From NCBI RefSeq assembly GCF_009866765.1, contig NZ_CP019431.1, positions 5,394,001 to 5,458,000 of the forward strand: a stretch of DNA of 64,000 nucleotides, in the 5' to 3' direction. Shown here one piece after another: positions 17,490-26,426 of this stretch (position 1 is the first letter of the stretch; every line of letters starts with the position of its first letter). This DNA is from Pseudomonas sp. S35 (lineage in GTDB: Bacteria; Pseudomonadota; Gammaproteobacteria; Pseudomonadales; Pseudomonadaceae). The position numbers and the translations under genes were made by a program. The notes under the pieces are model-generated. The model had not been told where the DNA came from, made no database searches, and was given only the letters and a program-made list of their open reading frames with translations.

Positions 17490-17980
17490 CAACCTTCATC
17501 CTTATGCACGCCAAACGGGTACTGCCTCCTAGGTTCAGGTTGCAGCCATGAGAGCTATGAGCTTACCCGTAATGGCGAAAGCCTACTATCAGCCTAACGG
17601 ATGCCCTTCAGGGACTGCTTGAGGTGACGGCCTTAAGGTAGAGGCAGATGGCTAGTGAGTGCCCAGATTCTCTTAACGGACCTACCGTAAAGGACAGCGA
17701 CACCTATGTGTCGGCACTTGCTCCGCAAGGTCAGAACCATCCCTGGCTATGCATTCAGCTCCAACGGTCACAAGGCTGGAAAAGCCGGATCAGCCAGATT
17801 TTTTAGCATCTGGTAAGCATAGAACCCCTATACGACCGTCTAGTAAACCGAGGAAGGCATAATGGACTCTTCACCCTTTCCAGCACTGCCAGGCTCTTTC
17901 GGTTTCTGTCATGATCATCGTCAATGGAGGCTCCCAAGGATCGAAGCAGTTGGGGAGCCTGACGTACCTAAAGGATTAAC
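17490..17980. other. Gene-free stretch holding the right copy of the short direct repeat
   Basis: No supportable gene. The repeat copy lies at 17712-17738. Near 17929-17959 GGCTCCCAA faces TTGGGGAGCC, an imperfect hairpin just upstream of the lipoprotein gene. Otherwise I see nothing. Confidence 0.5.
17712..17738 (+). repeat. Right copy of the short direct repeat flanking the TrlF-type gene
   Basis: CGGCACTTGCTCCGCAAGGT, then CAGAACC, resembling 14543-14570. The two copies are 3.17 kb apart and bracket exactly one gene. Confidence 0.45.
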
Positions 17981-18652
17981 ATGTTCCGCAAAGCTCACAT
18001 CATTACCTTCCCCGCCCTAATCGCGACGGCGCTTTTACTGACCGGCTGCCCGCCATCACCTGAATTTACACAGTGGAAACGCCCTTCTACCTCTGTTGAG
18101 GGTGTCAAAGCCGCAATGACAGAATGTGGCGACCCGGTAGGCACTTCGATAACGGATTTGCCAATCAACGAACAGGTGCTGCAATTCCAGTGTATGAAGC
18201 GTAATGGCTTCATTCGCAAAGACGGTTTTGAATACTGTGAAGTAATGAAAGACATGCCCGCTTGCGTCGAGGAAAGGCAGGGACATCCTCTAAGCCTGTC
18301 CCAGCTCGAGGCTTTGCCATTTGTGGAGGACGAAGCATTTCACCCTATCAAGCCGAATTCTGGCAGGGATGAACGCATGCAAGTCACCTGGCGTAAGGCG
18401 GGAGCATCACCGCATTTTTCAGTCCAGATAGCAAATGATAGTGAAGCCCTACCTGTAATGTATGCATGCGGTTATGCCAAACCACTGGGGGCAAATCTGG
18501 ACGTTGCAAGCATTGGAGATACAGCCAAAGCGCAACGCTGCATGATTGATCACGGCTTTGAGCCAAAGCACAAATCAACACTAGTTTGCCAGATCTATCC
18601 ACAAGTGTCTGGTTGTTCGTCAAAAAATCTTGATCGTTATTTCAGAAAGTAA
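17981..18652 (+). CDS. Putative lipoprotein (223 aa)
   Basis: Starts MFRKAHIITFPALIATALLL followed by TGC, a lipobox placing the acylated Cys at residue 23. AAAGGA lies 6 nt before the ATG. The mature part has eight or more Cys, including pairs in CMKRNGFIRKDGFEYCEV and CMIDHGFEP, which repeat a CMxxxGF pattern. It probably carries two related disulphide-linked repeats. Family not recognised. It ends 54 nt before the Cap4-like gene, which may share its transcript. Confidence 0.65.
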   Translation: MFRKAHIITFPALIATALLLTGCPPSPEFTQWKRPSTSVEGVKAAMTECGDPVGTSITDLPINEQVLQFQCMKRNGFIRKDGFEYCEVMKDMPACVEERQGHPLSLSQLEALPFVEDEAFHPIKPNSGRDERMQVTWRKAGASPHFSVQIANDSEALPVMYACGYAKPLGANLDVASIGDTAKAQRCMIDHGFEPKHKSTLVCQIYPQVSGCSSKNLDRYFRK

Positions 18653-18706
18653 ATAATGGATAATCATACCTACTAGCCAATATAATGATTAGGCGAACGT
18701 AAAAAA

Positions 18707-20548
18707 ATGTTTAACAAAAAACAAGTAGCAAGTCCCTCTTCCACAGGCGACCGTGGAGGTGCATTCGAGCGAAGAGTTCAAGCCTCAAGATTGCTAGCAA
18801 TGTGCCTGGGGCTTCCTTGCGCTGGTGTGCCGACTGGATATTCAATCCAAAAATTGCAGTTTCAGGGGCGTGTACTGGGGCATAACACAGACGACCTTAT
18901 TATTACTTCTGTATGCGCGAGAACTGGCGAAAATGCCATAGTGCGAATGCAGATGAAGCGTACTCTGACACCTAGTTCAAATGATTTTAAAGAAGCAGTT
19001 GGACTGGCTTGGCTTGATTTCGTAGACCCTTCCTTTAATAAAGATTTAGATCAAATACAAATTGTTTTCGATTCTTCAAGCCTGAGTCAGATGAAAGGGG
19101 CGCAACAAATTGTTGCATTCGCCCGTTCAACATTGACTCATGATGTATGGAAAACCAAAGTTAACACCAAAAATTTTAGTAACGAAAAAAATAGAAAAGC
19201 ATACGACGCTATGGAACGCGCAGTTAAAAGTTATGCTTTACATGCGTTTAGCGATGATAGATTTCACGATTTTGTAAAGTCTATCGAGTTTCTTGGGGAA
19301 ACCTTAGACTCCGATAATTCAGCAGGAACTAATTTTCAAAAACAATTAATTTTTCAGCAACTGCCTAGGCTCGATAAAAACATGGTGTGGGCGCGGCTGG
19401 TCATGGTTTGCACTGAGCTAAATGGTGTCGCTGGGGAAATTGCTCTGAGCACTCTCTGCTCCTATATACCAGAACTGGTCGATGATTTTGGTATTGCACG
19501 ACTGCTGATGAAGGTTCTGGCTACTACCAATGAGAGCGAATTTTTAGAAATTAAAAAGCACGAATTTTATGAAAAACTTCAAAAAAGGATGTCACCGCTG
19601 CAATCTCTCATGATGAGTCAAAGTGTTAATATATATACAATGGCAGACAAACATAATTTTGTTAGCCAAAAGCTTTCCCTTGCAATCAGTGAAGTCAGCA
19701 AGAATCAAGGACTGATTGAAGAAGACGGAGTTCCGGCTATTTTACGCGCGCCGATAAAGCAAAAAACGAAACTTAAAAAACTTACAAATGACTCAATAGG
19801 TGAGATACTAACTTCCTGGTTTTCGAATCAAGAGTTTGAGCCCGACTCGGTACATCGTCTTACGATACAAGAATTTCAGTGTGAGTTATTAGCAGCGAAT
19901 CTTGATACTGGTGAGCTGTCAGAAGAGAGGGTTGAAACCACTGCCTTTGCCGTGATCATAGTATCAACAGGCAATGACTCTCTGCTAAAAAGAAATTACA
20001 AACTCTGGGTATGGGGGCATGGGCATGATGAACTTGAAGTTAGTTGGCAGTTTTCGTTTGGCTTGCCAAATCAAAAAGACTACTTAGTGAGAACGAAGAA
20101 ATTTAGATCTTCTTTTTTTGTAAGTAGTTATCTTCGCGATAAGCTTAAAGCTTATGAGAAGGTGCTGGAAAAAATATTGTCTGGCTGGAAACCCGCTGTA
20201 CGTTTTGGACTGCCCGGAAAAAAAGATGATCGATACCATAATGATTTGGGTGTGATTTCAAATATCCCCCGGAGTGAAGAATTATCAGAAATGCATCGAC
20301 GAATTAAAGTAATAAATCTGATTATAAACCTTAATGAAAAGTATGCAATCCATCTACAATTTACCGATGCGCTCTTTGATAAGTTATTGACAGAAGAACT
20401 AATAGTTACGGCCGTGCATAACCTAGCAAGTTTATTTACGCCTTACCCTCCTGCAAATTATCGTTCAGCGCCATATGTACAAGGCGACGGTTGGGAAATC
20501 TGCATGATTGCAAAACCATTCTTTGCAGGCTTTAAGAAGTTTTCTTAA
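18707..20548 (+). CDS. Cap4-like dsDNA endonuclease-domain defence protein
   Basis: 613 aa. The N-terminus has GGAFERRVQASRLL (Glu21), then GHNTDDLIITS (Asp62/63) and, after a strand, RMQMKRTL (Gln82-x-Lys84). This is the E...D...QxK arrangement of the DUF4297/Cap4 PD-(D/E)XK nuclease family, followed by an FKEAVGLAWLDF helix typical of it. Relatives cut phage or invader DNA when switched on by a sensor domain. The C-terminal 400 residues show no SAVED or STAND P-loop that I can find, so the trigger is unknown. It converges on a HEPN/Toprim-type gene and is AT-richer than its flanks. Confidence 0.65.
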   Translation: MFNKKQVASPSSTGDRGGAFERRVQASRLLAMCLGLPCAGVPTGYSIQKLQFQGRVLGHNTDDLIITSVCARTGENAIVRMQMKRTLTPSSNDFKEAVGLAWLDFVDPSFNKDLDQIQIVFDSSSLSQMKGAQQIVAFARSTLTHDVWKTKVNTKNFSNEKNRKAYDAMERAVKSYALHAFSDDRFHDFVKSIEFLGETLDSDNSAGTNFQKQLIFQQLPRLDKNMVWARLVMVCTELNGVAGEIALSTLCSYIPELVDDFGIARLLMKVLATTNESEFLEIKKHEFYEKLQKRMSPLQSLMMSQSVNIYTMADKHNFVSQKLSLAISEVSKNQGLIEEDGVPAILRAPIKQKTKLKKLTNDSIGEILTSWFSNQEFEPDSVHRLTIQEFQCELLAANLDTGELSEERVETTAFAVIIVSTGNDSLLKRNYKLWVWGHGHDELEVSWQFSFGLPNQKDYLVRTKKFRSSFFVSSYLRDKLKAYEKVLEKILSGWKPAVRFGLPGKKDDRYHNDLGVISNIPRSEELSEMHRRIKVINLIINLNEKYAIHLQFTDALFDKLLTEELIVTAVHNLASLFTPYPPANYRSAPYVQGDGWEICMIAKPFFAGFKKFS

Positions 20549-20642
20549 ACATGATTTGCACAGTTAAAAAAACCAGTTAGGGATTGTGTAAATTCAGGAC
20601 AACAAAAATAGTAATATACCTGTTCTGCGCCCTATTGCTCAG

Positions 20643-21932
20643 TCAATCCCTAATACTATTTAGCACTGTCGCTTCAGCAATTAGGCATGTTAGAACCTCT
20701 TTAATTTTCGAAGTGTCGTATAGTCCATTTTGTATATTTTCAGTATTGAGTGCTAGGAATCGCCGCATATAAGACTCTTTGTGTTCAAGCGCCCCCTGCC
20801 AGCTACCTATTTCTTTTTTGTAGTTACTCCATTGAATATTAGCCTCGGGATAGTTAGGAATTTTCAGGTCAAGATAGCACTCAATGGCAACCGCTCGACC
20901 ATTTATATTGCAATTTATAATGCCTTCAGGCCCTTTAGCTGGAAAGCTATTAAATTGATGTAGGTCCGGAAGCGTCATAACCCTCATATTTGAAGTCAGT
21001 GACAATTTTAGCAGACGCTGATAAGCATCTAATCCTTCTGCATCGTTATCTAACACGAAAATAATGTGATTGTGAACGTCAATTCTCAATAGGCCCTCGG
21101 CAAACTTAACTAGGTTTCCCGTACCCCAAAATGGATGTGCTCCCTCTAAGTCCACAAACCTAAAAAAGTCAGCAACTTCACTACATAATAGCTCCAACGC
21201 ATGTTTAAGAATACGAGCATCTGAACTACCTTCCGTTGCTACCAATATCGTTTTTGTTCGAGGTACAACTGACTGAAAACTTTCTAACTTCACCCAACCG
21301 GCTTCAACGATAGGACCGTATTGCCAAACTACTTCAACGTCCGCATTGAGTTTATTTTTAAACAACACCTGAAGCATAGAGTATGGATGGAGAACGCATA
21401 CGGCAGATCCAAAGTAACTTTGTTCCGACCAATAATTATTATTGTATAGCGAGTTAGGGATGCGAGATATTAAATCGTCGAAGTCTGCAAATCTGCCTTT
21501 TGCTTGGTCCATACGACCGTCCGTGCCGTATTCAATGTAGGTATCGTCTAACGTTTCCAGAGGAAATTTGCATACAAACTCACAGTACTCATCAAATGAT
21601 AAGTAATCAGAGCCATTTGCTTCGTTGTAATGCTCGCCTCTCATTTCAAGCTCGTCAAAGACTAGCTGTTCATATTCATGTCGGGCTGATGCCTCTGTGA
21701 ATCCTAATAAATTAAGCCGGGGTATAACCTTTTTCAAGGTTCGGACGAATGAAGCTTCATGACAACACAAAGTTTCATCATCAGGATCACCGTAATATTC
21801 ATAGTCAATTTGATCAGAACGGCGCCGCAGTTTATTTTCAGGCTGAAAAATCGCACCATGATCTGCTCCCATGTTGTTCTTCGCGTAGTCTATTGACAGA
21901 CCTGCGACTTTTAACTCAATTACAGTTCCCAA
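20643..21932 (-). CDS. HEPN/Toprim-associated domain protein
   Basis: 429 aa from a TTG start (21932) that gives the family-like N-terminus MGTVIELKVAGLSIDYAKNN; no ATG fits upstream. The first 200 residues match the HEPN/Toprim-associated type. Residues 226-310 form a Toprim domain: TILVATEGSSDARIL (Glu234) and FVLDNDAEGLDAY (Asp294-x-Asp296), the metal-binding triad. Toprim proteins of this kind are nucleases or topoisomerase-like factors in defence loci. It is the tail-to-tail neighbour of the Cap4-like nuclease; no shared promoter is visible, so a joint system is only inferred. Confidence 0.7.
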   Translation of the reverse strand: MGTVIELKVAGLSIDYAKNNMGADHGAIFQPENKLRRRSDQIDYEYYGDPDDETLCCHEASFVRTLKKVIPRLNLLGFTEASARHEYEQLVFDELEMRGEHYNEANGSDYLSFDEYCEFVCKFPLETLDDTYIEYGTDGRMDQAKGRFADFDDLISRIPNSLYNNNYWSEQSYFGSAVCVLHPYSMLQVLFKNKLNADVEVVWQYGPIVEAGWVKLESFQSVVPRTKTILVATEGSSDARILKHALELLCSEVADFFRFVDLEGAHPFWGTGNLVKFAEGLLRIDVHNHIIFVLDNDAEGLDAYQRLLKLSLTSNMRVMTLPDLHQFNSFPAKGPEGIINCNINGRAVAIECYLDLKIPNYPEANIQWSNYKKEIGSWQGALEHKESYMRRFLALNTENIQNGLYDTSKIKEVLTCLIAEATVLNSIRD

Positions 21933-22157
21933 ATTCGATACCCGTACATTTATAGAATTAATATTATGAATTTCGCAATATTAAAAAACTTGGCTCCCGC
22001 TTTAATCTGCGCGTTAGATGGGCTTTTTTATCCAATTGCCAGCCTACGATGCAGAAATATGAACAGGTTGTCGAGAATCACGTGTGGACCGTTAGGCCCC
22101 TTTTTTCCGGCAGAGCAGCCACCTAACCTGAAACCCCCTTCCTAACCGTCAGAAACA

Positions 22158-22180
22158 GAAAAGCCCGGCGAACCGGGCTC
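22158..22180 (-). terminator. Terminator of the small lipoprotein gene
   Basis: Minus-strand AGCCCGG-TTCG-CCGGGCT followed by TTTCTG, 20 nt after the stop at 22199. The UUCG tetraloop is especially stable. Confidence 0.8.
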
Positions 22181-22198
22181 TCTTGAACCGAGCGCTGC

Positions 22199-22534
22199 TT
22201 ATTTGGCAGTTTTCAGCTTGATCACTTCACCGGATACGGTGGTGGTATAGCCGTTCAGAACCCAAGCCCAGAACCATTTTTCCTGCACCTGAGTATTGAT
22301 CAGGGCATCGCCACCTTTGGCCTGAATCGCGGAACGCTGAGCACGAACAAAACGGTCGTTCTGACGAATAGGGATCAGACCGAAAAGCATCAGGCCAGTG
22401 GCGCTCGCCTCACTGTGGCCAACGACAGTGTATTGGCTGCTGTCGTACTGCTGGGTTTTCATCGCCGTGCCTGTGCAACCCGCGAGAACCAAACCACATG
22501 CTGCAGAAGCGATGATTTTGCTAAAAGACTTCAC
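22199..22534 (-). CDS. Small lipoprotein (111 aa)
   Basis: A GTG start at 22534 with ATGGAG 7 nt upstream gives a standard lipoprotein signal, ending VLAGC (Cys near residue 20). The mature protein begins TGTAMKTQQYDSSQYTVVGH, has a Gly/Leu-rich middle (SATGLMLFGLIPIRQND) and a helix RFVRAQRSAIQAKGGDALIN. The ending EKWFWAWVLNGYTTTVSGEV resembles a widespread small outer-membrane lipoprotein type found in pseudomonads. It is probably anchored in the outer membrane. Function unknown. Confidence 0.7.
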   Translation of the reverse strand: MKSFSKIIASAACGLVLAGCTGTAMKTQQYDSSQYTVVGHSEASATGLMLFGLIPIRQNDRFVRAQRSAIQAKGGDALINTQVQEKWFWAWVLNGYTTTVSGEVIKLKTAK

Positions 22535-22955
22535 GTAAAAACTCCATAGTAAAAAGCCCGAATCCAATTATCGGGCGGCGACACTTTACCCGAAGGAATA
22601 CCACTTATGCATACTTTCCAACACTTCCTACAGAAGCGTGGCGGGGATTTGCACCCACAGGTCAATTTGCTACCGTCACGCCACGCTCGCTTTCATTGAG
22701 GGATGGTGGTGAGTGGGAAATTGCACTTCCCTTGACCATGCGTTTGCACCGGACCTGACCAGTCATTTGCATTCTTGTAGTTGATCGGTGTCAACGGGGG
22801 CCATTCAGCAGGAGTGCGTCAGCCAGACACTGGAGTACTGCAATCGGGCCGGTTCCTGACGGTCACCATTGGCTGGGACCGTCCAGGGCAGATGCAATTG
22901 GTGGTCAATATGGACGCAACAAGCTCGGCAGACTGGCGCAATTACGCAAGGACCG
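22535..22955. other. Gene-free stretch
   Basis: No gene supported. The word GGACCGTC or its close relatives occurs several times between 22850 and 22960 (for example near ACGGTCACC), which may be decay of a coding region. No tRNA or attachment site recognised. Confidence 0.4.
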
Positions 22956-23834
22956 TCACCAGGTCCCCCCGATATCATCATTGTCCGCGCTGAAGCATGC
23001 GTCGGTGATGTCCGCTACATCCAGAAGAGATAGGCCTAGTACGTTGTTGTAAGGTGCCAGTTGTGCCCAAGCCTCGACTTCCGTCATGTAGGGAAGATGT
23101 TTGACGACTTCCAGCTCGCTACCTATCTCATTACACCTTACGACCGCGCTAGAAAACCCGGCTTGCCGGCTGTTGACCAAGCAATAAGCCTGGCGAAGAT
23201 CAGGTACGCGGCCGGTAATTGATTCAATGAATGTGTGGGAGAGAGGCCGTGACATTGCGCCGGTAAAGTTCGTCGCAGTGCCGGTGCTTGGATCCAGGGT
23301 GATCCACCAGACTGTGAGCTTGAAGGCGACGCCGCCCTGTGGATTGGTAAATGTCATCACGGAGGGGGTGTGATCCAAGCGGCTGTAATCGGGTGTGTGC
23401 GGACCCAATGGCACTTTGTGCTCGGTGATGCTCCCAGGTGTCAGCGCGACCGCATAACTCCAGTATCGAGGTATCGCATCACCTTCCGGGTCAGGCCTTG
23501 AGCAACTGGGCACAGTGAAACCGGCCGGGTTCAAGGAATGCTTGGTCAGGTGATTGCGCACCTTTTCAGGCAGCCGCCATGGAGCATCAATGCCGGTGGC
23601 TATGAACGTCTTCGGAGATGCGGACGGAACTTCGAGCAAGGCAATGCCAACATGGGTATTGCAGGGGGTGTGGGTGGGCAACATTGCGGATGCCCCATTC
23701 CAGTCATTGAAGCCGAGCAGCCTGCTGAGCATTTCACGCTTTGTCGCGAGATTGCTGGGACGGCCCAGAGCTTTTGATGTGGAGTGGAGGATATGCGACA
23801 GCAGTTTTAAATCGTTTGAAGAAATCGCGGACAT
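22956..23834 (-). CDS. Hypothetical protein (292 aa)
   Basis: ATG 23834 (MSAISSNDLKLLSHILH) is chosen over 23888 because the longer N-terminus looks non-coding. Residues about 22-45 (SNLATKREMLSRLLGFNDWN) resemble the short helical segment at the start of many proteins that carry a GF/YxxWNA signature, found in some plasmid-borne proteins. The rest is beta-rich and Pro-rich with scattered Cys. No catalytic motif seen. Codon use is GC-rich compared with the backbone. Function unknown. Confidence 0.5.
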   Translation of the reverse strand: MSAISSNDLKLLSHILHSTSKALGRPSNLATKREMLSRLLGFNDWNGASAMLPTHTPCNTHVGIALLEVPSASPKTFIATGIDAPWRLPEKVRNHLTKHSLNPAGFTVPSCSRPDPEGDAIPRYWSYAVALTPGSITEHKVPLGPHTPDYSRLDHTPSVMTFTNPQGGVAFKLTVWWITLDPSTGTATNFTGAMSRPLSHTFIESITGRVPDLRQAYCLVNSRQAGFSSAVVRCNEIGSELEVVKHLPYMTEVEAWAQLAPYNNVLGLSLLDVADITDACFSADNDDIGGTW

Positions 23835-24209
23835 ACGAGGCACCAGATAATCGACCCATGTGCATCTGGTTCCCCCTATTACAGACACTAGATCGAGTTG
23901 ATTTAGGGCCTAGCATGAGTGTGTCGCGCCCCCCCGCGATAGCAGAGGGTGGGAAGGCATTAACCGTGCACTGGTGTGCAATGGGGGAGGCTGGGGCTTC
24001 CAAAACCAACGATAGGGTAGGGCCAATTCGAGCTCGCTGCAATAGGCCGTAGTAGGTACAGCTATTCTGCAGACCTCGTACTTCAAGGTGAGCCTACTGA
24101 TCCGCGTGGGAACTGTCCGCTTTTGGCCGCTCTCTAGCGGTTATCACTTCCATACAATCACGCAGGTGAGAATAGAAGCCTCGGAGGTATGGCGTATCAG
24201 GGCTACGCT
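23835..24209. other. Gene-free stretch
   Basis: Two overlapping antiparallel frames (23734-24042 and 23741-24052) exist, but neither has a start signal or plausible composition. I see no RNA gene or repeat. Confidence 0.4.
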
Positions 24210-24311
24210 TTATTCAGCATTCAGCCCCACGATCTCATACAAGACCATCGAAACCGCAAACACCCAAGACGCGGTGAGAAGCACTGCCATCCATATCAGT
24301 TGCTGATTCAT
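24210..24311 (-). CDS. Single-helix small membrane protein (33 aa)
   Basis: Too short for ordinary gene calling. ATG 24311 is preceded by AAGGA at a good distance (6 nt). The product, beginning MNQQLIWMAVLLTASWVFAV, is one membrane helix with a short tail ending in GLNAE. Composition and ribosome site favour a real small protein. Role unknown. Confidence 0.45.
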   Translation of the reverse strand: MNQQLIWMAVLLTASWVFAVSMVLYEIVGLNAE

Positions 24312-24513
24312 AGCTTGTCCTTGTGCTTCGACCTAACCTTCTCAGCCTAGCGCAGAACTCCAAGGACATACCCATCGAGCGTAACGCACCTTCTCACTCA
24401 TCCTTCTCGAGCCTAGGCAGTGACAAATGCAATTGATGAGAACGAGGTCTTGAGATCCTCTTTCCTCCTTGGTCATACTCGTCAGATAGGAATTGACATG
24501 GACGGACGCCACC

Positions 24514-24747
24514 ATGCCCCTCACCAGGCCCAAACGATCATTGCGCGACGATCTTAAAGAAGCAGCGGCCACCTTAAAGTGGGCAGGCGTCGATCTGTTC
24601 GCAGTGGCCAAACGGATGCAATCCGCAGGAGATGAAAAAGCTGCCAACGAGCTGATGGAGATTGCTCGCTCTTTCCAGGAAGTTGACGCTAATCTGGAGA
24701 CGCATTCGGTGACTCAAGTGAAGCAATACTCGGAAATAGTCGTATGA
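24514..24747 (+). CDS. Small hypothetical helical protein (77 aa)
   Basis: ATG 24514 gives MPLTRPKRSLRDDLKEAAAT; a TTG start at 24493 would add seven residues and has a better AGGAA site, so the start is uncertain. The product is soluble, helical and charged. It overlaps the next gene by 4 nt, which supports both. Function unknown. Confidence 0.5.
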   Translation: MPLTRPKRSLRDDLKEAAATLKWAGVDLFAVAKRMQSAGDEKAANELMEIARSFQEVDANLETHSVTQVKQYSEIVV

Positions 24748-24965
24748 CGGCATGGAGAAATCAGAGCATCAAAAGCAAGGCAGGGGTCATTGCTTGGTTG
24801 GCGTTTCTCGTACTGATCTCCGGGGATTCAGACCCAAGTGGGTTAGGTGGCGGGCCGTCTAACCGCAAGCGGGTGTTCACCCCTGGATTCCTCGTGCTAT
24901 GCGTTTTCGTGGCCGTGATTGAATTGGTAGTGTTGAACCACCTTTATGGAGTTCACAAGTTTTAA
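24744..24965 (+). CDS. Small two-helix membrane protein (73 aa)
   Basis: Coupled to the preceding gene (ATGA overlap). Hydrophobic segments at about residues 14-26 and 47-65 flank a Gly/Ser-rich loop. Converges on the HTH gene at 24988. Function unknown. Confidence 0.5.
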   Translation: MTAWRNQSIKSKAGVIAWLAFLVLISGDSDPSGLGGGPSNRKRVFTPGFLVLCVFVAVIELVVLNHLYGVHKF

Positions 24966-24987
24966 GGCACTGGTGGCTACCATTCCG

Positions 24988-25299
24988 CTAGTGCTTCGGT
25001 GCCTTACGAGCTTTCCCTACCAACGCAACCAGCCTCCGAAGCTCATCAGCATCAGCGTTGTGGATAACTTCAAAGAGAAACGCCCTTTGCTCAATCTCGC
25101 CATCCAAATCCGCAAAAAAATCCTTAACTGGCACACCTAAAATTTCAGCAAATTTGTACACAGCCTCCACGGTTGGGACGTACTCGCCCGTTTCAAATCG
25201 ACTGATCGTCTTTGGGTCGAACCCTGACCGATTGGCTAGCTCCGCTTGTGTGATTCCCTTCCCCAAGCGGTATTTCTTAATCGCTTTTGCAAGCACCAC
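24988..25299 (-). CDS. XRE-family HTH regulator (103 aa)
   Basis: Starts at GTG 25299 (MVLAKAIKKYRLGKGITQAE). Residues 5-60 form a Cro/C1-type helix-turn-helix: GITQAELANRSGFDPKTISR then FETGEYVPT, followed by helices to VPVKDFFADLDG. The C-terminal 40 residues are a probable dimerization tail. The single-domain size suits a repressor of an adjacent cargo gene, perhaps the 25488 operon, which starts 189 nt away in the opposite direction. Confidence 0.8.
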   Translation of the reverse strand: MVLAKAIKKYRLGKGITQAELANRSGFDPKTISRFETGEYVPTVEAVYKFAEILGVPVKDFFADLDGEIEQRAFLFEVIHNADADELRRLVALVGKARKAPKH

Positions 25300-25487
25300 A
25301 GTTTTTCAGCCTGTTCACATATTTCAAACAAGCACTTCACCGTAAAAATCCTTCTCTACAAACGCTCTGTGCCATCGGATTTTTTGCTAATAATACGATG
25401 GTATGCGTAGAATCAGCTTCAGGTATCAGACGGCCACCACGCCGTCTGTCAGGGGCTCTACGGTCGATATGGGTGAGGATTTAGGGA

Positions 25488-25862
25488 ATGGCAGATCGCG
25501 ATGAAGATGACAAATGGTTGTCGTATGACGGCCAGAAGCATGAAACACATTTTCAGGCCAATGAGCGTGACAAAGCCCACGGCAAGGAGATGCGTGAGAC
25601 GTTTCAGAAAGAAGTCAGCCTGAAAGGCAACCTTGTCCAGGTTATCTACCTTGTCGTCTGCGTCCTTGTGTTTGCAGGTGCGCAGGGCTTTGAGAGTGGC
25701 TTGGGGTACGTCCTTCTTCTCCCCATGATTTGGGGTCTGTACGCTTTGACTAAATTCGTCAACAAATTCACACAAGAACAAAGGGATCGAGTGTTCATGT
25801 GGACACTCATCATCATTGCAGTCGTTTCAATAACGATGATGGTGCGAGGAATCGTTAAATGA
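25488..25862 (+). CDS. Membrane protein, first gene of a three-gene unit (124 aa)
   Basis: Start has AGGGA close upstream. The N-terminal 45 residues are very charged (MADRDEDDKWLSYDGQKHET), followed by three hydrophobic segments at about 48-66, 71-87 and 102-120. Overlaps the next gene by 4 nt. No family recognised. Together with two exported paralogues it makes a small cell-envelope operon, perhaps controlled by the divergent HTH protein. Confidence 0.6.
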   Translation: MADRDEDDKWLSYDGQKHETHFQANERDKAHGKEMRETFQKEVSLKGNLVQVIYLVVCVLVFAGAQGFESGLGYVLLLPMIWGLYALTKFVNKFTQEQRDRVFMWTLIIIAVVSITMMVRGIVK

Positions 25863-26395
25863 AAATAGCTGACTTAATGCTTTTAGCTTTGATTTTCTCC
25901 GCTGCCACCATTGTTCAGGCTGCCACTAGCTTTTCGAAGAATGAAAGCTATCGGGTGGACCAGGTGAGTGCAGATATACAAGGTTTCGGCAATCAAATTT
26001 TAGATCAAGCAGGAAAATCGAAGTATCTGAAATTTGATCTGCAAGGCACAGAATATGCCTACATCATTGAACGTCTTGGTTCAAACGATGTGCAATACAC
26101 GGGAAATGCCAAAGACCTAAAGGGTGTCATTTTTATCAATGTGAGAGCTTTCAAAGACGGTTTTGAGCTTCCAAAACAGGTCAGTACTTTTACACCTAGC
26201 AAATATAATAATGCGATCCGCATTGTAAAAATGGACCGCAATGATGATCGCCCTTACGAGTTAGACCTTGGAATGGATGAAGACAAACGGTTGTTCTTAA
26301 TCGACGGCCCTACGTCTACGACCCACCTAGAACAGGTCGAAACAATCAAGAAGCACGTTTCAAGAAAAGACAAAAAAAGTCCCTACGCTTTCTAG
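25859..26395 (+). CDS. Exported protein, paralogue 1 (178 aa)
   Basis: Signal peptide to about residue 21 (LIFSAATIVQA), then TSFSKNESYRVDQVSADIQG. The middle has NAIRIVKMDRNDDRPYELDL, and the protein ends DKKSPYAF. It shares this order with the following gene at roughly half of positions. No Cys, so no disulphides or lipidation; probably periplasmic or secreted. Function unknown. The stop codon lies in the first copy of a short tandem repeat. Confidence 0.65.
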   Translation: MKIADLMLLALIFSAATIVQAATSFSKNESYRVDQVSADIQGFGNQILDQAGKSKYLKFDLQGTEYAYIIERLGSNDVQYTGNAKDLKGVIFINVRAFKDGFELPKQVSTFTPSKYNNAIRIVKMDRNDDRPYELDLGMDEDKRLFLIDGPTSTTHLEQVETIKKHVSRKDKKSPYAF

Positions 26396-26410
26396 CCCCT
26401 ACGCTTTCTA
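26381..26410 (+). repeat. Tandem duplication of a 14-bp word between paralogues
   Basis: CCCTACGCTTTCTA occurs at 26381-26394 and again at 26397-26410, a period of 16. The first copy encodes the last residues and stop of paralogue 1; the second is untranslated. Confidence 0.85.
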
Positions 26411-26426
26411 AATGGAATTTCATACC

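Noticed and set aside
22600..22960. tRNA or attachment site
   Set aside because: Short GC-rich palindromic words occur, but no cloverleaf, CCA end or anticodon arm could be drawn.
23734..24052. Two antiparallel 102-103-codon frames
   Set aside because: They mirror each other, have no start signals and no recognisable product.
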